Below are positions 46,253 through 55,931 of a DNA stretch of 64,000 nucleotides, piece after piece (positions within the stretch are counted from its first letter, which is position 1; each line of letters opens with the position of its first letter). Position numbers and translations under genes: made by a program. The stretch comes from Hyphomonas johnsonii MHS-2. GTDB lineage: Bacteria > Pseudomonadota > Alphaproteobacteria > Caulobacterales > Hyphomonadaceae. The stretch is taken from contig NZ_ARYK01000002.1 of NCBI RefSeq assembly GCF_000685275.1, positions 354,711-418,710 of the forward strand. Reading direction: 5' to 3'. Below the pieces are notes generated by a model, which had not been told where the DNA came from, did no database searches, and saw nothing but the letters and a program-made list of their open reading frames with translations.

Positions 46253-47515
46253 TCATGGCTTCGGCCGCATCTTGTTCTTCACCCACGTCGCCAACCCGTT
46301 GACGCAGTAAGACGGATACGAAGACAATCCGTCGATGACCCCACCCAACGCTTTCTTGTCTGAAATTGTAGGCTGACCATCGTTATTATGAGATTCTCCG
46401 ATTGCCGGGTCATTCGAAAGAGCGACTTTCCCATCTTTCCATTTCATTGGGCATGGGGTCCGCATTATCCTGCGTTCCTGCTGCTTAATCAGTTCCGGCT
46501 GCCCGCCATTGGGGCAAATCAAGCCGGCCATTTCGTGAAAGCGTCGGCGCTCTACGATGATCTGATCCAGCGCTGATCCAGCCGGGATGGAGCGGTACTC
46601 CCGGTTGGCTCGAGCAAGGCTTTCGCCAATAATCAGACTGTCTGAAATCCCATGATCGGGTGACGCGCCTCGAAAGGCGGCACGGAACTGTAGGTCACGA
46701 TCGCTGAGGTAACGGTCAGATCGCCTGATTGCGTTATATATGCACTGTTGCGCTTGAATGGCGGTGTTCCTGGCTTCGCACTGACGGGTTACATCCCTCC
46801 CGAACAAACGTGTCGCCGAATAAAACTGGTGAATAAACATCTCATTGCGCGCCTGCGTCTGACCCGAAAGGGCTTCCCGGATCACGTCATACGGAACCAG
46901 TGCACCTTCAGAATCAAACACAGCCACCAGATAGTAGACATGGGGGATTTCAAGCAGGATGGATGCCCTGCCTTCCGATCCTGCCCAGGAGCTTGCTTCG
47001 ATAGATAACCACATCTCGGGCGGCAATTGGTTCTTTATGAACCCTAGAATGTTTTCAGTGAGCCATCGCTCCGACGAAAATCCCCCACCAGCTGGGTCGA
47101 TTCCCCCAATCTCCTCGCCTGACTGCATCGTCGTCACGTCATGAATGAATCGGTACGACTTTGACGTGCCGGACAAGTTCAATTGGCGCAGGATATTTTC
47201 AAATAATGCAAAGGTCAGAATATGGTGCTTGGGAAATGCCTGACGGAGGAAGCGGTACCAATCACGTTGAAGCTTTTTCGGGTCGTGCTGAATTGAGCCA
47301 GGGCCGTGATGAATTGCGCAATCAAGAAATTGCGTCACCCAGGCCAGGTTTTCCCGGCCGATCAATTCACATACTGTGTAAACCAAATGGGATTCACTGG
47401 TAGCGAGTTCGTTGAAATTCCGATGTCCGAACGGCGATTCGGCGGGGCGATCATTTCTACATGATTGATAGGGTTTTCCGAACATGCCGTTTACCGACTC
47501 GTTGCTGATTATCAT
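46253..47515 (-). CDS. Unrecognised 420-residue island protein
   Basis: The ATG at 47515 has GGAGGA seven bases upstream, a strong site. The frame is open for 22 more codons to a GTG without a site, so I use 47515. The protein is soluble. It contains SHLVYTVCELIGRENLAWVT and SSERWLTENILGFIKNQLPPE. No family motif is recognised. It could be part of the same accessory set as the SEC-C protein, 370 bases away on the same strand. Confidence 0.7.
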   Translation of the reverse strand: MIISNESVNGMFGKPYQSCRNDRPAESPFGHRNFNELATSESHLVYTVCELIGRENLAWVTQFLDCAIHHGPGSIQHDPKKLQRDWYRFLRQAFPKHHILTFALFENILRQLNLSGTSKSYRFIHDVTTMQSGEEIGGIDPAGGGFSSERWLTENILGFIKNQLPPEMWLSIEASSWAGSEGRASILLEIPHVYYLVAVFDSEGALVPYDVIREALSGQTQARNEMFIHQFYSATRLFGRDVTRQCEARNTAIQAQQCIYNAIRRSDRYLSDRDLQFRAAFRGASPDHGISDSLIIGESLARANREYRSIPAGSALDQIIVERRRFHEMAGLICPNGGQPELIKQQERRIMRTPCPMKWKDGKVALSNDPAIGESHNNDGQPTISDKKALGGVIDGLSSYPSYCVNGLATWVKNKMRPKP

Positions 47516-48156
47516 ACCGTATTCCTCCAGCGGGCGGCGCTCTGACTCGGCCGTGCAAGAGTATTTAGGGCGGAAGCTCACGGTGATGTTTGCAATGAAA
47601 ACTCATCAATTGCGAGAATGGTCGTTATCCGGAAGGGTTAGTGCAACAGGACCATTTTTGGACAAGCTTATTCATTCACTAGGCGCCTTCGGCTTTTCCG
47701 AATATCAACCTGGTTCGAGCCAATGAAATGCCGACGATGTAACCAAGGGCTTCGCATCGACAAGCCGGTAACCATCTGACCGTGTCCGTCCCTGCTGGAC
47801 GTATTGACTGGTCAGTCTCCTATATTATTGGGCGCACCAGTACTGAATTCTTTAAAACAAATATCAGTGTCACATTTCGTAAAGAGGGCGCGTTTGTTGA
47901 TCATTGGCTGATATACTTGTGGAGACTTTCTTTGAAAAACTCGAAACAATTGTTTTTCTGACCGAAGCAATCTTGTTTGAACAATTATCGTCTGTTTTCG
48001 GATGGTCTTCTCAATCATGTTTGCTTCATCTTGCAAAAGAATGTTGATCAATATTTTGATACTATTCTTTCCCGGCGCCTCGCAGAAATCAGACGCGTTC
48101 TTTAGGAATTGTCCATGCGATCGAAGTAGACACGGGTCCGTGACCTACCTTTTTGT
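47516..48156. other. No well-supported gene
   Basis: About 640 AT-rich bases. A 79-codon minus-strand frame (47812-48051) has a Lys/Arg-rich N-terminal half, but no strong ribosome site or known family. The stretch precedes unknown gene 46253 and follows the HUH-like gene, so it may hold promoters or a replication/mobilisation site. Confidence 0.4.
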
Positions 48157-48687
48157 TCACGCACGTATGGCAATAGTTTCAACGCAAGCCTCAGCGTTTT
48201 TTGTTATGTATTTGGCAATTCCGTCGTCTGCCGTTTGCCAACAAACGTTGGGCTCCAATCCTTCATCCAGGACTAGCTGTATGATGTCGGTCTCGATTGT
48301 GGGCCACTTATCGGCCAATTTCACCAGTTCGGAAGCACCAAATGCGAAGGCCCCATGTATGTGCGCAAAGGTCGGGTGCCCACACTTATCTCGATTTTCT
48401 TCGAGCATGAAGAATTGAAATTTCTTCGACGCTTCTCGATTGATGTGGCTTTTCCCGTACAGTCGCTTATCGAAACGAAATAGGATATGTGAAATTAACT
48501 CCCTACGCTGAGGAGAACTGCTCACATTCCATTTTTCCGGGTCCGATTTGCTGTCCGGATTCTTCAGGGTCACTGTCAGAAAATGTGTGATGTCCTTAGG
48601 AACAAGACCTCTGGCCCAATTCCTTGTTTCCAAGGCTTGAATGCGAGGATGGTAATCGGAAAGGGCGATCGGTTGTACATTAGCCAT
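48157..48687 (-). CDS. HUH-endonuclease-like (Rep/relaxase) protein
   Basis: 176 residues from ATG 48687. Three motifs of HUH endonucleases appear in order: hydrophobic FLTVTLK (36-42); HIHG with H109-x-H111 after a Glu-rich strand (metal site); and IAKYITKN with Y160 (nicking Tyr) and K163. The layout matches rolling-circle Rep or small relaxase-like proteins. It follows the 182-residue unknown gene, whose stop (48680) overlaps this start. A nicking role in element mobilisation or replication is inferred. Confidence 0.6.
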   Translation of the reverse strand: MANVQPIALSDYHPRIQALETRNWARGLVPKDITHFLTVTLKNPDSKSDPEKWNVSSSPQRRELISHILFRFDKRLYGKSHINREASKKFQFFMLEENRDKCGHPTFAHIHGAFAFGASELVKLADKWPTIETDIIQLVLDEGLEPNVCWQTADDGIAKYITKNAEACVETIAIRA

Positions 48688-49228
48688 CGATTGATCCCCG
48701 ATCGCCAGCGTCCAGATCAATCACATTTCGAAGAGCGTCCGCCAAAATGCAGAAAGCCTCGGTGAACTGAATCCTATTAGCCTTCGGGCTCAACGAACTC
48801 ATGCACGACTGAACGTGATTCCAGCGACGATGATCCGGCAGAACACCTTTGTCGTACTGAAAAAATTCAGACGACGATGGTATTGGTAAAAGCAGACACA
48901 TCTTCATACCGCCCCCCCTCCAATTTGCGGGGCGATAGTATTTATCAATCAGGTGCAATCCTTTGGAATCTTCCCTGATTGAAACTGTTGTCGCAGGAAT
49001 CTCACCCGATAGACCGGTGGCAAAAGATCGCCCGTCAACGTCCTGAGACGGCATGGCTGTAGGGGCAACAGGATATTGCTCAATCTTCTGAATCGGCTTC
49101 TGGCGAGCCCTGAAAGGTACAGGTCGGAGTCTGGGGTCGGCCGCCACCATTCTGAGCAGCCTGTTTATGGCGACAGACCTTTTCAGGGAGCAATTATTTT
49201 CTGGCTTTCGGCGTCGTGAATGTCTCAT
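48680..49228 (-). CDS. Unrecognised 182-residue protein coupled to the HUH-like gene
   Basis: A 182-residue frame ends at 48680, overlapping the next start by eight bases, which implies translational coupling. The N-terminus is very basic (MRHSRRRKPENN). The middle has TTVSIREDSKGLHLIDKYYR and the C-terminus is acidic. No known domain is recognised. It could be a DNA-binding or accessory partner of the HUH-like protein. Confidence 0.6.
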   Translation of the reverse strand: MRHSRRRKPENNCSLKRSVAINRLLRMVAADPRLRPVPFRARQKPIQKIEQYPVAPTAMPSQDVDGRSFATGLSGEIPATTVSIREDSKGLHLIDKYYRPANWRGGGMKMCLLLPIPSSSEFFQYDKGVLPDHRRWNHVQSCMSSLSPKANRIQFTEAFCILADALRNVIDLDAGDRGSIDG

Positions 49229-49751
49229 CCATAATTATATATGACGTTCACCCAAGGCTTTATAACGCTGACTGCAAAATCGCCTGATGGTTGATCGGCT
49301 ACGTCTTCACATACCCGACGCATTAATTCGCGACAGAAAAATCAGCAGCACCAATGTCTTTTCCAGCGTGAACTGGGACAAACTCGATTCCGATATGGTT
49401 GAAGGTGTTCACAACTGGAGGTACTCGAGAGTCTCCTTTTGGAAGAAGAAAAAATTATTCACAAAACACGCACTATTATGTGTTTCAATGTGTAAATTTT
49501 CACCTATTCATGATGACTCGTAGAGTGATCCGGCATCACTTCAACGATGAGCGCTCGCGTATACCCCCGCTCACCACGATCGGTCCCGGACCTTTGCCCT
49601 ACGGGCTAAAGCGCCCCTGCCCCGCACGTCAAAACGTTTGCCTGACGATTCCCAGCCGACAAATTTACTACACCGTACATGCGGCAACGTTTTGTCGAAG
49701 ACCGCTAACGTGACTTTCGGTAGCTAATGAAAAGTTGGCCGGACGCATCAA
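49229..49751. other. No supported gene
   Basis: About 520 bases, AT-rich at 49230-49520. Short frames on the + strand lack support. It separates convergent or tandem minus-strand units; no repeat array was seen. Confidence 0.45.
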
Positions 49752-52409
49752 TCACGAGTCGACACCAAAAAGACCGTCTTGTGCTATAAATTGTTGGACC
49801 TCGAGGGCGCGCATGGAGGCGTGGCTTCGTCCCGACTTCGATCCATCCGCCCGGCTCATCCAGTCCAATAAGGCGAACGCATCTCGGCGGGCTTGATCAC
49901 CGGCACTGTGATTGCAGGCAATTCTCGCTGCAGAATCATATACACGCGCACGCATTGCGGCACGACCTAGTTGGATTTCGGTATCAGGTCCCTCCGCATG
50001 GGCGATCAATCGCAGGCGCCAAGATTCATCGTCGTCGAGATGGTCTTTCGTTAGAACGAACTTGGAGAGGAACATCACCGCGTAGACCGTCTTCATACGT
50101 CCAAACAGTTCAAATGAGAGGATTCTTGAAAAGTCGAATTCGACATCGGCGCGCACCCGTCGCAGGCATTGCATCAAGTCGCTAATCTCCTTCTTACGCA
50201 ATCCACTGCTCCACTGAGGATCGGCAAGTTCAACCAAAATTTTCTCAAACTCCATCTTCTGTATTCGGCGCGCCCTCGTAGCGATTGCCTTTTCATCATC
50301 GAAAGCGTCCGGAAAATTCAAAGTCTCCCATCTTCGTGCAATTTGCCCAAGCTTATCAATTGGCCTGCCGACGAGGACGTTCCAACGTTCAATCATCCAT
50401 TGGGCGCCGGCACGCAAATCCTCATGCTGGCTCGGGTCGATCAATTCCGCCAAGCGCTGACGACTGTACGGCGCAGGACTTTCATAGACGCTCGAGGATT
50501 CGATTAGCAATCGCTCGCGCTGCTTGACATGTTCGACGATCTTTTCCTCGAAAGACTTGCGAATTTCATAGTAAACGTGATGTCCGTTTTTGGTGCGCTC
50601 AACAAAAAGACGATGTGCTTTTCGTAATTCTTCGACTCTGGTTTCGAATGATCTGGCCTTTGCATCTTCGGCGTCGTCCATCCCGCTTTGGGGCATCGTG
50701 CCTTTTAAACGTACGATGCCATCCTGGAAAAACTCCTTTTCCTTGAAAGGGTCGAAAGCATCGAGATGGCCGTCCTTGAAAAGCATGGACTGGACTCGAT
50801 TGCGTTGCCAGATGTTCAGCGCCTGAAACAACGCAGCCATAATCACGAGGTCAACAGCAGCGCGGGAGAGAAACGTCAAATGTTTTCCGGTGGATGACAC
50901 CTCACTATTTCCATAAATATCCCACCAGTCTACGAACGGTACAGCCTTCGCTAATTCTCCGCCGAAAAACACAATCCAAGTAAGAAGTATGTTACCCGGC
51001 TGCTCGTCGAATATTGGTTCAAATCCGGTAATGTCCTGAATCTGGTACAGAGTCAGCGGAACGAGAATAAACAAGCCGGCGTAACCGGTCAGGGCTTCGT
51101 CTTTCAGGTCGTTTTCGAAACCCAAGTGAATGTTCGACCCTCGGGTGCTTTCGAGCCGTGATGCGGTTTCCCGATCCTCTTCGACCCAGGCCCAGCGTCG
51201 TCCCAGCGCAATCGCCAACAGTATCCCGATGACAACGGGCACGAGGCCAAATGGTCTAGGAATCACCAAACCGAGCAAACTAAGAAGGCAGAGGGTCAAG
51301 ATGACGTAGCCGTGCGCAAACCGCCGTTGTGTCCCACCCGAGAGCGGCGCCACCACCTTGACTAAAAGCGTGTCGAGATAGCTGAGCCACAATGCTGGCG
51401 CGTCGAAAGTTGCTATACCCATCGGCTGAATCGGCGTCTGGTCGTACGCAGCGATGGAGTCCTCGCTGCGGCGCCGGTAATAGTTCATTACATGTGGCAG
51501 AACGATCACCATTACGAATACCAAGAACACGCCAACAAAGGTGGCGTAACTGATCGCCGCACTGATTGTATCCGAAGCATAGAGCGCGGCGTAATAGGCC
51601 AACAATGTGATGCCCAAGACGCTTGTGGATATAAGGGCGAACCAGAGGGGTGTAACGACGTCCTTACGCCAGAAAGACTGCTTCTGACGCTTGGCGTCTC
51701 GGCTAGCACGTAACCAGAATCCCGTCAGGAGCGGCAAGAACGCCGTGACTATCAGTATCGCGAACACTAGTGACGGCGTGAATTGTTGTCCGATGGCTTT
51801 CCGGCTGGCCAATTCGGCGCCTGGCCAAATTCGCTGACTAGCGTCGAGAGCAAGTCCGAACAGACTCAGAAATGTATAGGCAAAATTCTCGGTGAAGTCC
51901 CTCCCGTCGGCCAGGGACAGGAGGGGCTGTCTTGTGGTGTCATGGTCCGGAGCGGGCGCAGACCATAGCAATTCAAGCCTTGCGAACTGAAAAACCAACC
52001 ATCCAATCCAGAATGCCGAAATAGCGGATGCTGCGATGTCCGCCTTTGAAAAATCCAAATAGGTCGTCTGCCCAACGGCCCAGGTTCCAGCCCCCATGAA
52101 CATTGCCAGAAAGCCACTCGCAATTATGCCCCTACGACGGCCACCAACTCGCCCGATACCGAGTGACAGAGCGGTCCATAGGCCGCCCCACGCGGCGATC
52201 CAATGCCAAGTCTCGACATCGAATTGAAACGCAAATGGAAATTCAGGCTTGAAGAAGGGCGCAAGATTAGGCCCGAATAGCCAAAACAACATCAGCCCGC
52301 AAAGGAGCACCGCCGTCCCGAAGGTCACGATCAATGGACCAAATCGACGAAGCCAGCGATCCACCGCACCCAGCATTACCCTAATTATCCCCACTAGCCC
52401 CCCCTCCAT
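49752..52409 (-). CDS. Large multi-pass membrane protein of unknown function
   Basis: About 885 residues from ATG 52409. A GTG at 52394, directly after a GGAGGGGGG run, is an equally good start and would shorten it by five residues; the frame also extends upstream to 52562. The N-terminal two thirds has about ten hydrophobic helices (for example PLIVTFGTAVLLCGLMLFWL). The C-terminal 330 residues are charged and soluble, with RVEELRKAHRLFVERTKNG and KQRERLLIESSS. No family is recognised. A large membrane part plus helical tail resembles membrane effectors of some defence systems, but that is only an analogy. Confidence 0.75.
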   Translation of the reverse strand: MEGGLVGIIRVMLGAVDRWLRRFGPLIVTFGTAVLLCGLMLFWLFGPNLAPFFKPEFPFAFQFDVETWHWIAAWGGLWTALSLGIGRVGGRRRGIIASGFLAMFMGAGTWAVGQTTYLDFSKADIAASAISAFWIGWLVFQFARLELLWSAPAPDHDTTRQPLLSLADGRDFTENFAYTFLSLFGLALDASQRIWPGAELASRKAIGQQFTPSLVFAILIVTAFLPLLTGFWLRASRDAKRQKQSFWRKDVVTPLWFALISTSVLGITLLAYYAALYASDTISAAISYATFVGVFLVFVMVIVLPHVMNYYRRRSEDSIAAYDQTPIQPMGIATFDAPALWLSYLDTLLVKVVAPLSGGTQRRFAHGYVILTLCLLSLLGLVIPRPFGLVPVVIGILLAIALGRRWAWVEEDRETASRLESTRGSNIHLGFENDLKDEALTGYAGLFILVPLTLYQIQDITGFEPIFDEQPGNILLTWIVFFGGELAKAVPFVDWWDIYGNSEVSSTGKHLTFLSRAAVDLVIMAALFQALNIWQRNRVQSMLFKDGHLDAFDPFKEKEFFQDGIVRLKGTMPQSGMDDAEDAKARSFETRVEELRKAHRLFVERTKNGHHVYYEIRKSFEEKIVEHVKQRERLLIESSSVYESPAPYSRQRLAELIDPSQHEDLRAGAQWMIERWNVLVGRPIDKLGQIARRWETLNFPDAFDDEKAIATRARRIQKMEFEKILVELADPQWSSGLRKKEISDLMQCLRRVRADVEFDFSRILSFELFGRMKTVYAVMFLSKFVLTKDHLDDDESWRLRLIAHAEGPDTEIQLGRAAMRARVYDSAARIACNHSAGDQARRDAFALLDWMSRADGSKSGRSHASMRALEVQQFIAQDGLFGVDS

Positions 52410-53109
52410 CCGAGGTTGAGTGTAAGGGAATTGTTTCGAAAGCAAAACAAAGAATCGTGGTGGGGCCGATGAAGCACAACGCCAGCAGGAGCCACCCAGC
52501 GGCAGCTTGGCAATACCTGAAACGTATGGCGCATCAACTGGCCAAGGGTTTGAAAAGAGCATCGGCCTTCAAATTGGCGGGGCGCATGTTTCATTTGCAT
52601 TTTACATGACAATGTATTGATGGCTTGTAACGCCTTTCGACACCCATTCATCGGGACGCAGATATGTACACGACCGCGTGCCAATGGCGGGTATCCGACA
52701 TGAACCATGTTCCATTTTAGACATTCATTGTTCATGCGAGACCAGCGAGGCCGGTAATACTTCCTGGACGAAGGTCTTGTGTTGAAAGACTTCGTTGCGC
52801 CCGAACCATGTATTGTTCTTGATGCCCATGTATTAGTGGGGCGAAAGTCATGAAACTCACTCAAGGTATTCCTAGCGTGTACAACAACTATTCAAATTGG
52901 GGTCGAAGACAGCATCCAACCATGATCAGTGGTTTGCCTGCTATCTGACCCGTTCAACGAAATTTCGTCAGGGCAGCCAGAGATTGCTGACGTCGTTCAA
53001 GAAAACAGACCGGCCCCCTTCACAAAACGAGGGCCATGGACCCCATCCTGACCATTCGCAGTAAAGTTCCTCGGCATTGTCCTATTGAGAGTCTGAAAGG
53101 AGGCGCATC
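52410..53109. other. No supported gene
   Basis: About 700 bases upstream of the membrane-protein gene. A 156-codon minus-strand frame has unusual composition (many Cys, His, Trp) and was not accepted. The region should hold divergent promoters for the membrane protein and the zinc-finger gene at 53110. Confidence 0.4.
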
Positions 53110-53544
53110 ATGCCATTTCAGACAACATCAATCTCGCCCATCGGGCGTAGGGTATTCGACGGAGACTTTGAAGACAGAGTACACGAACACGATTCATTTG
53201 GAATTGGTGCCGGGATCGACCCGCCAGATGGTGACGGATTATCCGTCGATTGGACACCTCTTACTTGCCCGTATTGCGGTTCCCCACAGTGTCGTTGCTA
53301 CTTTACCGCAGAAGCAGCCGCAGAGGACCTATACGAGCAAGTTCGCAAGGTCGAAAAGGATACATGCCCGTCTCGCCGATCGTCCAAGAGGATGCACCGG
53401 ACTGTGAGAGACGTGATAGCGAAGTTCGCCAGCCTTCACGCTGGCACATCCGCGATGAACTTCCGCCAATTGGGCATTGGTGAAAACATTCTCCAACCCC
53501 ACAAGCGTAGGACGCATTCCTCGCTGGCAGGAAAAAGGGCCTGA
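53110..53544 (+). CDS. Small zinc-finger-like protein of the integrase operon
   Basis: 144 residues with a strong AAGGAGG ribosome site. A cysteine cluster CPYCGSPQCRCYF (about residues 53-65) could bind zinc. The C-terminal half is basic. The next two frames, including the integrase, follow on the same strand with tiny gaps, so it is probably the first gene of the integration operon. Function unknown. Confidence 0.7.
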   Translation: MPFQTTSISPIGRRVFDGDFEDRVHEHDSFGIGAGIDPPDGDGLSVDWTPLTCPYCGSPQCRCYFTAEAAAEDLYEQVRKVEKDTCPSRRSSKRMHRTVRDVIAKFASLHAGTSAMNFRQLGIGENILQPHKRRTHSSLAGKRA

Positions 53545-53547
53545 TCC

Positions 53548-53967
53548 GTGGTCGTGCCAGAGCCCCTTCTTTCCATTCCACAAGCCGCAGAAATGCTTGG
53601 TGTGGATGAGACGGTTAGCACCAATCCTACCCGATGGGTCCGGGATCAGGTGCGCCGCCTCGGCTTGCCTGTCGAACGAAGGGGACGCAAATCCAAGATA
53701 ACCTATGACACACTCAATGCTCTCAAGGAGGGTCTGAAATGCCAATCAAACTCTGGAGGCGACCGGATGCCGTCAACGGCAACTGGTACGTCACGGGATT
53801 CCTCTACGTTTGGCGTGACGGTCGAAAGTGTAAAGTCACCGTCAAGCGCGAGAGCACTGGAACTGCTGACAAGGACGAGGCAGAAGCAATCCTGCTACAG
53901 ATCGCCGCCAGATACCAGCGCGCAAACTTCGACAACCAGGAGACCCCGGCAACCGTCGCAGACCTAG
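53548..53967 (+). CDS. Helix-turn-helix ORF, possible excisionase
   Basis: From a GTG at 53548 the first 64 codons encode SIPQAAEMLGVDETVS and VRDQVRRLGLPVERRGRKS, a MerR/excisionase-like helix-turn-helix. The rest of the frame overlaps the integrase by 229 bases, and its codon pattern there is that of an out-of-frame shadow. The real product may end sooner if there is a frameshift. Its position directly before the integrase suits a recombination directionality factor. Confidence 0.5.
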   Translation: MVVPEPLLSIPQAAEMLGVDETVSTNPTRWVRDQVRRLGLPVERRGRKSKITYDTLNALKEGLKCQSNSGGDRMPSTATGTSRDSSTFGVTVESVKSPSSARALELLTRTRQKQSCYRSPPDTSAQTSTTRRPRQPSQT

Positions 53968-54821
53968 CAGTCGCTTACATTGAGGGACGTGAGCAAACCC
54001 GCTACCTCGAACCGATCATCAAGCGCCTTGGGCACTACGAAGTGAACCGGCTGACACAGGCCATTGTGGACAAGGAAGGGCGTCTCGCCTATCCGGGCGT
54101 CGTTCCGGCCACCCTGCGCCGCCAATGGCACGGGCCGCTGAAAGCCATCTGCAATTATTCCAAGGTCGCCCTGCCGATCGACAGGCCGCCAGATGGGGCC
54201 GCCACGACAGATTTCGTGACGCCGGCACAGATGGACGCCATGATCCTGCACGCCGCCACCAGTCGGCGCGGATCGCCTTGGCAGGCCGCATTGCTGGAAG
54301 CCCTCATAGGTGGCGGTTCGCGGATCGGGGAAACCCTGCTGCTCGACACATCGGATCTGAACATGGATTATGCCACGCTCCGGTTCCGGGCCGAGAACAC
54401 CAAGGCCAACCGGGAACGGACGGTCAAGCTGCCAGCCCGAACGATGGCCGCCCTGTCACGATTGCCTAACCTGCGAGAGGCCGGCAAACTGTTCCGGGCG
54501 CGTGGTGGCAATCCCTACGTGGTCCGCAAGGACAGCGGGGCCAAGATGGCGTTCATTCGGAATGCAGCCGAGGCAGCGGGCGTCAAGGACTTCAACCCGC
54601 ACATGATCCGGCACGGGTTCGCGACATGGCGGCTCGACCAGACGAAGGACTATATGGGCGTGCGTCAGGCTGGCGGATGGGGGTCGATAAAGCTGCTCGA
54701 ACGCTACGCGCATGTCGCCCCAGGTATCGGAGACGAAGCCCGGAAATATGGGTGGGATTGGGAGGCAAAAAGTGCAGAAGCTGTGCAGGTGGCCGAACCG
54801 GAGGAAAAAAATGCCGGTTAA
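53739..54821 (+). CDS. Site-specific tyrosine integrase of the tRNA-Ser island
   Basis: 360 residues; AAGGAGGG lies just before the ATG. An N-terminal arm-binding region, a core-binding domain, and a catalytic domain with R195 (GGSRIGETLLLD), K222 (ENTKANRERTV), H288 and R291 (NPHMIRHGFATW), W314 in place of the second His, and nucleophile Y323 (LLERYAHV). It ends 22 bases before attR. It is the recombinase expected to insert the element into tRNA-Ser. Confidence 0.93.
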   Translation: MPIKLWRRPDAVNGNWYVTGFLYVWRDGRKCKVTVKRESTGTADKDEAEAILLQIAARYQRANFDNQETPATVADLAVAYIEGREQTRYLEPIIKRLGHYEVNRLTQAIVDKEGRLAYPGVVPATLRRQWHGPLKAICNYSKVALPIDRPPDGAATTDFVTPAQMDAMILHAATSRRGSPWQAALLEALIGGGSRIGETLLLDTSDLNMDYATLRFRAENTKANRERTVKLPARTMAALSRLPNLREAGKLFRARGGNPYVVRKDSGAKMAFIRNAAEAAGVKDFNPHMIRHGFATWRLDQTKDYMGVRQAGGWGSIKLLERYAHVAPGIGDEARKYGWDWEAKSAEAVQVAEPEEKNAG

Positions 54822-54843
54822 TCAGCGCCTTGTGGACATGCTC

Positions 54844-54913
54844 CGCGCCCCTGCTAAGGGCGTATACGTTAACGCGTATCGAGGGTTCGAATCCCTTCCT
54901 CTCCGCCAGCAAT
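54844..54913 (+). repeat. attR: 70-bp direct repeat, right end of the island
   Basis: Identical to 26112-26181 (3' part of tRNA-Ser(GCT) through CCA and five more bases). Only the 3' tRNA half is present, so it is not a working tRNA. Confidence 0.92.
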
Positions 54914-55315
54914 TCCCATCAAATCATTGTAATATAAAGAATATTATTCTTTTTTCGGCTGCGCGGCCATCATTTTATACCACAAAAAATTGGGGCGCTT
55001 TTTCATGTCGCTCTTATGTTTACCAATCGATCATGCAAATTTGCCTGTGATGCATCCGGCACAGGAATTTATCGCGTTGCGCATTTTGCAATAACGAAGG
55101 GCGAAATCATTCAGGGTCAGGTCGCCAGATTATAACTTCCTCGAAACGGATGCCTCGCTGTACCATTTCCTCGGTCCCGAGTTCACCGTCTCGCACCGTG
55201 CCGGTCCGATCGAACAGCAAGGAAAAGAAGCGGGCGCCTCGCTCACATATGATGCAGGCAATATCGACGGGCAGGGTTCCATAAACTCCGTCATGGTGTT
55301 TTCAGGGGAATCGGA
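54914..55315. other. No supported gene
   Basis: About 400 bases to the right of attR, AT-rich near 54930-55030. A minus-strand frame (55130-55465) overlaps IS6 remnant sequence and is not supported. This was presumably the original tRNA-Ser flank, later altered by insertions. Confidence 0.45.
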
Positions 55316-55607
55316 CTTGAGGTGACCGATCCTGGTGATTGCCCTTAGGAAATGGCCAAGAACCCGTTTCGGTACTTTAACACAACGCCCGAAATCGCCC
55401 AGCTCGCCGTACTCATGTATGTCCGATTTCCGCTCTCGCTTCGTAATGCTGAAGACGTTCTTCACGAGCGGGCATCAATATATGCCACGAAAGTGTCCGC
55501 ACTTGGGTCGATCGGTTCGGCACATACTTCGCTCACAAGATCAGGAAACATCGGTCGGAATCGATGCGGAGAAGTCCGCAATCGCAGTGGCGTCTGGAGA
55601 GATATAA
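55316..55607 (+). pseudogene. IS6-family transposase remnant
   Basis: Starts MAKNPFRYFNTTPEIAQLAV and continues with MYVRFPLSLRNAEDVLHER, about 80% like the IS6 transposase at 61862. After about 47 codons it loses frame (the DICHESVRLWVDRFG segment is readable only by shifting). Similarity ends near 55607. The flank before the ATG is also shared with the other copy. The rest of the gene is gone. Confidence 0.8.
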
Positions 55608-55931
55608 GGGATGAACAGAAATGGGTGTCGACACGCGGTGCGAAAAAAATGAGGAAACTGAGTTGCGCTGCGTCTACTATCCCAAGGCGCCTGATATGCA
55701 GGATAATGCGCCGTAATGTCCAATCTCCTCTCAGCAGAGCGGGTTAGAATGAAGAAGGTATACTCCAAGCGCCTCAGAGGCGCGGCGGGCCTCCCCCTGA
55801 GGCCCTCACCCGTCGCGCCTCATTTTCTCATACTCGGTGCGAAGCGCGGCAATCCGAATTGCAAAAGCCATTTGTCAGATTCCGACGCGTGTCTCATGCT
55901 TTGTTGGCGATAACGTAACCAGGACTGTCTC

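Larger units (their letters stand above)
26112..54913. mobile_element. About 28.8-kb integrative element in tRNA-Ser(GCT)
   Basis: It is bounded by 70-bp perfect direct repeats, with a tyrosine integrase ending 22 bases before the right repeat. Cargo covers mercury resistance, heavy-metal efflux, a resolvase, a second recombinase, a caspase-like protease, a HUH-like protein and several putative defence proteins. Many cargo genes are visibly AT-richer than the core. No full conjugation set was seen, so it is a genomic island or mobilisable element, not a clear ICE. Confidence 0.88.

Noticed and set aside
47812..48051. 79-codon minus-strand frame
   Set aside because: No strong ribosome site or recognisable family, and AT-rich sequence gives frames like this by chance.
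52394..52864. 156-codon minus-strand frame upstream of the membrane protein
   Set aside because: Odd composition rich in Cys, His and Trp, no ribosome site, and it overlaps the start region of the membrane-protein gene.
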